Of a DNA stretch of 64,000 nucleotides, positions 56,860 through 64,000 are shown one piece after another; the stretch's first letter is position 1; the number at the start of each line of letters is the position of its first letter. The position numbers were made by a program, and so were the translations under genes. The stretch spans positions 115,811,899-115,875,898 of the forward strand of contig CM071571.1 in NCBI GenBank assembly GCA_036426205.1, written 5' to 3'. The notes below the pieces were generated by a model. That model was not told where the DNA came from. It searched no databases and saw nothing but the letters and a program-made list of their open reading frames with translations. Origin of the DNA: Ascaphus truei (taxonomy: Eukaryota > Chordata > Amphibia > Anura > Ascaphidae).

Positions 56860-57690
56860 TGTACCTCGATCAAACTTATCAAGAGCAAGCGGAACATTTT
56901 AAAGGAGAGATTCTTGGAATAGAGATTATAATTCTAAAATTAGATAAAGTTATTGAGAGAGGTAATAACTAAAATAAATAGGAAGACTTGTTGCAACCCA
57001 GAAATAAGTGAAATGATATGCAAAACGGTATCCCCCTTTGTTACTCAATATATAATAAATCTTATGAGATAAGGAGGATTCTTGAAAAAAATTGGCCTAT
57101 TTTGAAACAGGATCATATTTAAAAGGGATCGTTGCAGAAAACCTCAAACTTATTTTTTACTAGAGCCCAAATTTAAAAGATTAAAACTGGCTCCTAGTGC
57201 TTTAAGAACTAAACAAGTTAAACCAGTGTAGGGGATCATACTGTACAGGCCACATGGTTAGAGAGAAAATCTTGGGATCTTTACTGCACAGGATGGTGGC
57301 ACTGTAAATTTGGCATCAATAAAGCAAAAACTTACACTCAAACAAACTGGTGAGGTATTTGCTATTCCAGCTTGATAAACTGCAGCATCATTTTGTAGTG
57401 TACCTTTAGAATGTCGTGCGGCCTACAGTTGTGGGACGCACGACAAGAAAACTGAAGATCAGAATTTTTAGAACATGTGAGAAAATAAAGAAAGGTTTGA
57501 GTCTCAATGTTTCACTACATTTTAAGAATCATCATGGATCTGATCCAGAGGTCTCAGGTTCATTGAAATAGATTTTGTTCCAAGACATTGGTGGGGAGGA
57601 CAAGAGTTCAATCATCTCCCCAAAAAAAGCCTTGATTCACAAATTGAACAACCCTGAGACTCTAGGATTGAATGTAGAATTTGATATTAA
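56860..57690 (+). pseudogene. Penelope-like element, C-terminal part with GIY-YIG endonuclease relic
   Basis: Plus strand, several frame changes. Upstream part: QPRNK-like, then ILKGIVAENLKLIF (about 57,110-57,155), APNLKD/SPNLKD followed by LAPSAL-like sequence, then a RGSYCTGHM segment (about 57,235). The endonuclease part includes VVGRTTRKLKIRI (57,428-57,466), HFKNHHGSDPEVSGS (about 57,518-57,560) and KLNNPETLGLNVEFDIN (about 57,643-57,693). This order (thumb-linker region, then GIY-YIG with YVGRT) is that of Penelope-like elements such as Neptune/Poseidon. The RT itself is missing, so it is a 5'-truncated, dead copy. Confidence 0.75.
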
Positions 57691-59100
57691 CCCCTTTCCT
57701 CACATGATGACTCAATGTTTCTATTGTCCCATTTTTATTCTAAGGTTTTTCCTATGACATTTTTGTAGTAATTTATAGTAATTTTTAGAGGAGTTTTATG
57801 GATATTGTTTTTATATCTACTATGTTTAGTATATATTTTAATTTTTTTTAACAATAATCTCTTATGATTTTTATGATTATTTTTAACATATATTATCTCT
57901 GTGTTCACAATCCCATCAACATTAATTGTCATTTATTATTCATTATCCTGTATTGCACCTTTCCCATGATGACACCATGAATACCCATGTAGGAGGTGAT
58001 TCTTCTTTTTGTACCTGATTAACGCTTTGTTTTTCACTCTCCATATTTCAGCATTCCTCACTCATATCATTTCTGTTACTAGAAATGTAGAAAGCCATGT
58101 GTAGCTAGTTAGGAGTGGTGGTTTGTTATTTTATGAATAATTATAAGGAATTTTATAATGTTAATCTTATTCCTGTTTGAGAATTTTTGTATTAATTGAA
58201 TGAAAAGATTTTATCAGTGTTGTATTTTATCATTATTGTATAACATTAACTGTGATACGAACTGGCAATTCTGTCGGGAGGAAGCTTAGCACTTGCAGCT
58301 TAGCACTTTGCAATTAGCATAAGACAGGCAACCTGATTTGCGGTAGGTTCCTATACACACTGTGTTTAGTTTTCCATGGGTCATTTTAGTATAAAGGGCA
58401 ACATTTCAGTCATGGCAAGTATGATCCCAGATGAAGCTTTTTGGACGAAACATGTTGGGCTTTTTGGACTCTGTAGGCACTGCATAACCCTATACTATCC
58501 AAGATGGCTGGAGAGGCTTTGACGTGTTGAAACGGAACAGAGGAACTATGCCGCGCGGGTTGATAGTGATGAATAGATACCGAAAGAGTTGGCAGTTGTC
58601 TCTGACATGCCCAGCAAGCTATTTGGGAGCATTCATTTCTGAGGAGAAGGGTTGAAGTGCGCCCGAGTCACTTCTGCTATCCACAAGCTGAGGGAGAGTG
58701 TGAATTCGTGTCCCTCCTCCCCCCCTGTGTTGTTTGTTCATCATAGAGTAAATGTTAAACTACACTATACCTATGCATTTGTGTTTTCTTTTCTTCCTAT
58801 GGGTTACCAGAGTCCCGCACACGAGGAGTTGTCAACATATGGAAGTGACAGTATTTGTTGTTTCAGTTGTTAAATACATCCTGGGTTTATTTGAAATTGC
58901 ACTGTTTATATTTGGTCACTTTTGCGGCACGCGCACTTTTTGGTACAGTTTATGGTACTTGCGGTTTGGGCAACTGCAGGTGTTTCAGGCAGCACTTGAT
59001 TATTTATCACCAATATTGTTTTGCGCTTTATTAACCCTTTTGTCATTAATTGCCATATCAGCTCCGGACACCCGGCTTCCATCCTATGTATTAAAAATAC
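57691..59100. other. AT-rich tail of the Penelope-like copy and unassigned DNA
   Basis: AT-rich 57,700-58,260 plausibly is its 3' untranslated part. At 58,428-58,470 a GATGAAGCTTTTTGGACGAAAC segment of the common GAAACxxGTTGGG type follows. Beyond this I recognise nothing. Confidence 0.4.
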
Positions 59101-59331
59101 ATTTGACAGGAAGCTTCATACCTTAGCAGCTAACAACCCGCACTGGGCAATACCACCTTTCCAAACCCCACCCACGCTTCCCACATGAAAACAAAATACA
59201 ATACACCCATTCATTGCCAGTGTGGTTACCTAGTACCCCTCAATGGGGCAAAGAATGGTGAAGCACTGGGAATTAATGGCAACCACTACCCACCACCCAA
59301 ACAACCTCCCCCCCCAACACATGCAGTACAG

Positions 59332-59388
59332 TAATGGGCAAAATTACTATTATCTAGAATTGGAATAATAGCGTCATTTTGCCCTTTA
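59332..59388. repeat. Diverged AATGGGCAAAAT hairpin
   Basis: TAATGGGCAAAATTACTATTAT and AATAATAGCGTCATTTTGCCC arms. Confidence 0.65.
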
Positions 59389-59534
59389 AAAATAAAACAT
59401 TATCCGGGCCAGCATAAAGTAAAATAAAAGTTCTAATACCACGCCAGGATTAATGCCATCCTCATCACTGTCCTCCGCATCCATGTCCTGAGGGACTGCA
59501 ACACAGTCACAAAAAAAAACAATCTAATGGCCAT

Positions 59535-59583
59535 CAACCCCTTAATCACCTTAGTTTTTAGTACCGCTATAGTAATTAAGGGA
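59535..59583. repeat. CCCCTTAATCACC hairpin, copy 9 of 13
   Basis: CAACCCCTTAATCACCTTAG against CTATAGTAATTAAGGG. Confidence 0.7.
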
Positions 59584-59689
59584 CCGGAGGGGAATCCCCC
59601 CTCCCATCTCCTGTCACGCGGTGGCAGGGGGAAGCCGGGACCGCGGGTAAAAACACTGATGCGGCGGCCATTTTTTTTTTTAAATTAGC

Positions 59690-59758
59690 GCGACCCCGTT
59701 AGTAACGCGGTGGTCTCGGGGTGGACCCCGAGGACCGCGTTATAACGGGGTTTAGCTG
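59690..59758. repeat. DNA-transposon-like end with internal hairpin
   Basis: GACCCCGTTAGTAACGCGGTGG, GGTCTCGGGGTGGACCCCGAGGACC and CCGCGTTATAACGGGGTTTAGCTG. This is the same end as at 33,486 in the opposite direction. Confidence 0.5.
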
Positions 59759-59786
59759 TATATATATATATATATATCTGTCTCTC

Positions 59787-59820
<34 letters not shown>
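59759..59820. repeat. TA microsatellite
   Basis: Two TA runs separated by CTGTCTCTCTCTG. Marks the start of homology between units A and B. Confidence 0.9.
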
Positions 59821-59823
<3 letters not shown>

Positions 59824-59882
59824 GCATGATGAAGCCACTGTACACATTCATGGGTGAAGGGTGGGTATCGGGCCAGTGTGGC

Positions 59883-59937
59883 TTAACCTCTTAATTACCT
59901 TTGCGGTTATTATCCGATTAGGTGTTTAAGGGGTTAA
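59883..59937. repeat. CCTCTTAAT hairpin, copy 10 of 13
   Basis: TTAACCTCTTAATTACCTTTGCGG against CCGATTAGGTGTTTAAGGGGTTAA. Same locus as copy 4. Confidence 0.75.
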
Positions 59938-60085
59938 TTGATATCTGAATGTAATTGCAATGTATTGGCTTTGTATTGGCTATGTATTTTGTGGGCAACG
60001 AAAGACCCGGATGTTGCTGGCGACGGGGGCTTCTTATTGATGAGGTCAGTAGTACTTTATTTATTGTAATATGCTTGTTAATATA

Positions 60086-60148
60086 TTTAATAATGGGCAA
60101 ATAATCTATTATCCCTATCTGGATAATAGTTATTTTGCACATTATTGT
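60086..60148. repeat. AATGGGCAAATA hairpin, member 3
   Basis: Arms AATAATGGGCAAATAA and TTATTTTGCACATTATT with inner CTATTATCC/GGATAATAG. Confidence 0.8.
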
Positions 60149-60898
60149 ACTGTAGATGTTGGGGGGGGAGGGGTGTATGTATTGAATGTATAGGTCAGGT
60201 TTATTTTTTTTACATTCAGGGTTTGTTCCGTGGTTCTGCGTGAGACCTCTGGAGACCACCTGCGGTCTCCTCAGGTATCTCACGGGTATAAGGCTGGTGG
60301 TTCCACGGGTGACACCTGCGGGGATGAAGCGGTGGTCCCACATCCGTGGGGGCACCGCGGACCCGTAGTCAGCACTCGTGAGTTCCCCAGACCGCCGTGG
60401 GAACCACCTGAGGCACCGCAGACACCTGTGGGTCTGACACGGGGCTCCCAGACATCCGCGGGCATACCGTGGGGACCCAATTGTGACCCATGGTGACCAA
60501 GGAGACCACCTGGGGGCCATGGCGCTTGGCGGAACCCACCAACAGGCCTCCAGAACCTGTTTAAAAAGGGCTGCTGGTACGCTGTAGGTCTGTCAGGTGC
60601 CCCGCCAGTCCACCGGGGACTCGCGTGGGGCTGTGTTATGAACCCTGTTTGTAAAAGGATAAATCATGTATTTATGGGGGGCCACAGGGGGTGGGTAATG
60701 TATTTAATAAATAGAATGATGTTTAATGTGGGGCTGTGTATTTTTTTTATTGTGGGTACTGGGGGTGGGGGGTATTTTCCCCAATGGTATGTGGGTAGGC
60801 CTCCCTTGTGGGTAGTGGGTGAGGGTGGTTAGGCCTCACGGGGTGGGGGGGTTAGTGTGGGAGGGTATGTAGGCGTCCCAAGTGGTGGGTGAGGGTGG

Positions 60899-60953
60899 GT
60901 TAACCCCTTAATGACTGTAGCGGTTAATAACCGCTATGGTGATTAAGGGGTTA
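60899..60953. repeat. CCCCTTAATGACTG hairpin, copy 11 of 13 (cleanest)
   Basis: TTAACCCCTTAATGACTGTAG and CTATGGTGATTAAGGGGTTA around GCGGTTAATAACCGC, which is itself a perfect palindrome. Confidence 0.88.
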
Positions 60954-60995
60954 GGGGACATTACTTTGGATGTTTTTATTCTGTCTGTTTTGCAG

Positions 60996-61058
60996 CATCG
61001 GAGGGGGCATGGGCAGGATGAAGAGGAGGATGGCCTTCATCGTGGCAGCCGGACATGG
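60996..61058 (+). other. Exon-like 63-bp block with splice-type borders, unit B
   Basis: Preceded by ATTCTGTCTGTTTTGCAG and followed by GTGAGT at 61,059-61,064. Contains ATGGGCAGGATGAAGAGGAG, reading MGRMKRRMAFIVAAGH. Copies in units A and C. Confidence 0.5.
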
Positions 61059-61107
61059 GTGAGTACTATATGTATTTAATGTCTTGATTGGTGTTTATGT
61101 ATTTAAA

Positions 61108-61160
61108 ATCGGCACATTCACTATTATCCATTTGTGGATAATAGTAATTGTGCCATTACT
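61108..61160. repeat. Diverged hairpin, CACTATTATCC type
   Basis: GGCACATTCACTATTATCC and GGATAATAGTAATTGTGCC around ATTTGT. It ends unit B. Confidence 0.75.
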
Positions 61161-61254
61161 ATACTGTATGTGTTAAAGGGGGGGGGGATTATTTCTTTAT
61201 AAGTATGTATGTGTTTGTAGTACTTTATTTATTGTAATATGCTAGTTAATGTGT

Positions 61255-61318
61255 TTAATAATGGGCAAATAATCTATTATCCCTATCTGGATAATAGTTA
61301 TTTTGCACATTATTGTAC
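61255..61318. repeat. AATGGGCAAATA hairpin, member 4
   Basis: Same arms as member 3. Confidence 0.8.
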
Positions 61319-61487
61319 TGTAGGTGTTGGGGAAGGGGGGGGTGTATGTATTCAATGTATAGGCCAGGTTTATTTTTTTTACATTCAGGGTTTGTTCCGT
61401 GGTTCTGCGTGAGACCTCTGGAGACCACCTGCGGTCTCCTCGGGTATCTCACGGGTATCAAGCTGGTGGTTCCACGGGTGACACCTG

Positions 61488-61650
61488 CGGGGATGAAGCG
61501 GTGGCCTCACATCTGTGGGGGCACCGCGGACCCGTAGACTGCAGGGATGAAGCGGTGGTCCCACATCCGTGGGGGCACCGCGGATCCATATGTGCGGGGA
61601 TGAAGCGGTGGTCCCACATCCGTGGGGGCACCGCGGACCCATCGTGAGCA
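61488..61650. repeat. Three-unit tandem block, unit C
   Basis: Three units built on GGGATGAAGCGGTGG and CCGTGGGGGCACCGCGGA. Confidence 0.8.
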
Positions 61651-61861
61651 CTCGTGAGTTCCCCAGACCCCTGTGGGAACCACCCGAGGCTCCGCAGACA
61701 CCTGTGGGTCTGACCCGGGGCTCCCAGACATCCAAGGGCCTACCGTGGGGACCCAATTGTGGCCCACGGTGACCCAAGGAGACCACCTGGGCGCCATGGC
61801 GCTTGGCGGGACCCACCAACAGGCCTCCAGAACCTGTTTGAAATTAGCTGCTGGTACCCTG

Positions 61862-62626
61862 TGTGAGGACTCTGGGATCGCGGCACCCGCGTCCTGGTCC
61901 CTCCTCACCTACATTAACCCCCGCTGCCATGGCGCGCACTCCTCGCTGGCGTCACTTACCTCCGGCGGCTCTGGGGGTTCCCCGTCGTCCTCTGCGGTTT
62001 CGCGCTCCTGCGGGATCTTCCCTCTCTCATGCAGCTGCTACCGTTTACAAGCGCACGCCCGTCTCTGTTACAGAGCACGTGCAGGACTCTCTTAATTTAT
62101 TCACTGCTCCTGCAGTGAGGCTCCGCCCCCAACACACACACAAGGATCAATCAGGCATAAAGACTGCTCACCTGTATCCTCCTTTGGACAGCCTATCCAG
62201 GACAGCTCCATGCACTCCTCCAGGACTGCCTCCTCTTCCTATTGGTCAGCCACGCTTTATATTGCCTGTCCTGCCATTCAGTCATTGCTCAACATAGTTT
62301 CCACTAGGATCACTATTCTGGCATTCTCTCTCTCATTCACTCAGGTTACGACTTGGCTTGGCGGACGTCCTTCTCTGGCTCTCGACCCCTGCTTGGACAA
62401 CGACCTTCCGGAATTCTCCAATCCCTAACCTTGGCTAAAACGGCAACGACGACGGCACTTCTATACCGGTACCGGCAAGTATTGCTAGCTAAAACGTCAC
62501 CTGGCCTGGCAACGCCAAAATCACCACACTCCGGACACGCTCCTTTTGCTGTGGGTGCGTGCCCATATACGTTCCTCACCTCAGTAGAAGGGACGGGTCT
62601 GGTCTGCGGGCAGTACCGGCGTAACA
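61862..62626 (+). mobile_element. Solo LTR in unit C (765 bp) with exact 5-bp target duplication
   Basis: Starts TGTGAGGACTCTGG, ends GTACCGGCGTAACA, flanked by CCCTG at 61,857-61,861 and 62,627-62,631. Unit B keeps the site without the insertion (CGCTG at 60,580-60,584). No internal retrotransposon sequence is present. Orientation tentative. Confidence 0.85.
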
Positions 62627-62942
62627 CCCTGTAGGTCTGTCAGGTGCCCCGCCAGCCCACCGGGGACTCGCGTGGGGCTGTGGTTTGAACCCTGTTTGTA
62701 AAAGGATAAATCATGTATTTATGGGGGGGCACAGGGGGTGGGTAATGTATTTAATAAATAGAATGATGCTTATTGTGGGGCTGTGTATTGTTTTTCTTGT
62801 GGGTACGGGGGGGGGGGGGGTTCCCCAACGGTATGTGGGTAGGCCTCCCTTGTGGGTTGTGGGTGAGGGTGGGTAGGCCTCACGGGGTGGGGGGTTAGTG
62901 TGGGAGGGTATGTAGGCCCCCCGAGTCATGCGTGAGGGAGGG

Positions 62943-62998
62943 TTAACCCCTTAATGACTGTAGCGGTTTATAACCGCTATGGTGATTAACTGGGTTAG
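62943..62998. repeat. CCCCTTAATGACTG hairpin, copy 12 of 13
   Basis: TTAACCCCTTAATGACTGTAG against CTATGGTGATTAACTGGGTTA (two extra bases in the right arm). Confidence 0.8.
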
Positions 62999-63042
62999 GG
63001 GACATTACTTTGGATGTTTTCATTCTTATGTCTGTTTTGCAG

Positions 63043-63105
63043 CAGTGGAGGGGGCATGGGCAGGATGAAGAGGAGGATGGCCTTCATCGTGGCAACCGGA
63101 AATGG
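63043..63105 (+). other. Exon-like 63-bp block with splice-type borders, unit C
   Basis: Preceded by TATGTCTGTTTTGCAG and followed by GTGAGT at 63,106-63,111. Reads MGRMKRRMAFIVATGN in the same frame as unit B. Confidence 0.5.
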
Positions 63106-63228
63106 GTGAGTGCTATATGTATTTAATGTATTTATTGTTGTTTATGTATTTTAAATACACAGGTCGTGTATGTTGTTTATTGCTATGTTTATTGGGGGCA
63201 AATGTCCCCAATAAACATGCTATTCTGC

Positions 63229-63274
63229 CTTAACCCCTTCATTGCCTTGGCGGCTATATGCTATGGTAATGAAG
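63229..63274. repeat. CCCCTTCATTGCC hairpin, copy 13 of 13
   Basis: AACCCCTTCATTGCCTTGGCGG against GCTATGGTAATGAAG. It follows the TGTTTATTGGGG/CCCCAATAAACA hairpin. Confidence 0.65.
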
Positions 63275-63289
63275 CAGCATTTATGTATT

Positions 63290-63580
63290 TAAATAATATT
63301 GTGCGGAAGCAGGGGGTCCCCTGAGCTGAACCGCATTGATTTGTGGCTCAGAGACCCCCTGCTTCCCGAGTTACAGGCCCTGGTTTGGGGCATCTGTTAC
63401 AGTGTTGCCGCCATATTTATAGCGGACACAGCGCGAATGGGGCGCTATAAAGATGGCGGCGACACTGCCCATCCGATCACACATACCGGGGCCTGTAACT
63501 CGGGAAGCAGAGGGTCTCTGGTCCACAAAGCAACGCGGTTCAGCTCAGGGGACCCCCTGCTCACAGTACACTATTATTAA
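63290..63580. repeat. ~290-bp palindrome of second type, unit C
   Basis: Arms of about 130 bp from GGAAGCAGGGGGTCCCCTGA through TTCCCGAGTTACAGGCCC to a centre near 63,435, then back out to TCAGGGGACCCCCTGCTC. Confidence 0.85.
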
Positions 63581-63666
63581 AAATACATTCATGCTGCTTC
63601 GTTACCGTAGCACATAACCGCAAAGGTAAGGAATGATTGTTTATTGATATATGTGTTTTACTGATA

Positions 63667-63925
63667 GTGTAGATGTGCAGAGGGTCTCCGGAGCTGAACT
63701 GCTTTGGTTTTAGGTCCGGGGACCCCCTGCTTCCTGAGATACAGGCCCCTTTATGGGGTGCCGGTATCCCTCTGCTTTGTATACATTCCGCGGTCACGTG
63801 ATCGGGACCTTTAAATGCAGAGGGATACCGGCACCTCATAAAGGGGCCTGTATCTTGGGAAGCAGGGGGTCCCCCGACCTGAAACCAATGCGGTTCAGCT
63901 CCGGAGACCCCCTGCACATGTACAC
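63667..63925. repeat. CACGTG-centred palindrome, unit C
   Basis: Arms TAGTGTAGATGTGCAGAGGG and CCTGCACATGTACACTA. Centre GGTCACGTGATC near 63,799. Confidence 0.85.
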
Positions 63926-64000
63926 TATCAGTAAAAGTTGTTTATAAATACTTTATATTTTGCCGATGTTTGCGCTGAGAGCGGCTGGTCTCTCTCTGCT

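Larger units (their letters stand above)
59815..61100. repeat. Modular hairpin repeat, unit B (lacks the solo LTR)
   Basis: Matches unit A from 52,615 to 53,470 and again from 54,230 to about 54,755, joining at the empty LTR target CGCTG (60,580-60,584). Only one of the three tandem units is present (60,321-60,363). It lacks the long palindromes. Confidence 0.85.
61217..64000. repeat. Modular hairpin repeat, unit C (continues past window)
   Basis: Collinear with unit A from about 52,853 onwards, with many one-base differences, mostly missing bases in A. It begins at GTAGTACTTTATTTATTG, about 115 bp after unit B ends. Confidence 0.85.

Overview
The window is intergenic, repeat-dominated DNA from a vertebrate, most likely an anuran amphibian. 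The evidence for this is the mix of decayed CR1, L2 and Tx1/L1-like LINEs, a Penelope-like fragment, an SGNH-hydrolase (Ngaro/DIRS-type) fragment, hAT and Tigger-like DNA transposons, solo LTRs and several kilobases of hairpin-rich modules. The organism call is inference. I see no host protein-coding gene, tRNA, rRNA or CRISPR array. Almost every long open frame is either a decayed transposon or the translation of a low-complexity array.

Region 1 (1-33,439) is one ~16-kb segment present twice in direct orientation (1-16,655 and 17,663-33,439), separated by a 1-kb hairpin-rich spacer. In the stretches compared by eye, the copies differ mainly by one-base indels. That looks more like residual long-read error or an unmerged haplotype than ordinary divergence. 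Each copy carries, in order: AT-rich unsorted DNA, an LTR-like segment, a GA-rich array, a ~4-5 kb hAT-like element with exact 8-bp flanking repeats that contains a kilobase-scale G-rich minisatellite, a minus-strand SGNH hydrolase pseudogene, a ~31-bp minisatellite, and a plus-strand LINE reverse transcriptase relic.

Region 2 (33,440-48,186) is a nest of retrotransposons: a CR1 fragment on the plus strand; a longer CR1 on the minus strand (ORF1 esterase, endonuclease, start of RT) interrupted by a solo LTR and by a 5'-truncated L1-type element; then a plus-strand L2 element split by a ~1-kb foldback element and a Tigger-like MITE.

Region 3 (48,187-64,000) is dominated by palindromes. Arms of ~0.72-0.75 kb in inverted orientation bracket 48,187-56,497. 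Inside and beyond them lie a 1.9-kb CA-rich minisatellite, hairpins carrying CCAAT and CRE-like motifs, and a modular repeat present three times (two full, one shortened). Two of the three copies carry the same solo LTR with its 5-bp target duplication and one keeps the empty site. A ~50-bp hairpin with stem ends AACCCCTTAAT/ATTAAGGGGTT occurs 13 times in the window, often next to a 63-64 bp exon-like block or other palindromes. This chain-of-hairpins family is my best candidate for something undescribed. A Penelope-like GIY-YIG fragment lies at 56,860-57,690.

No operon-like cooperation between genes exists here. The functional story is insertion history, palindrome-rich structure and probable assembly noise.
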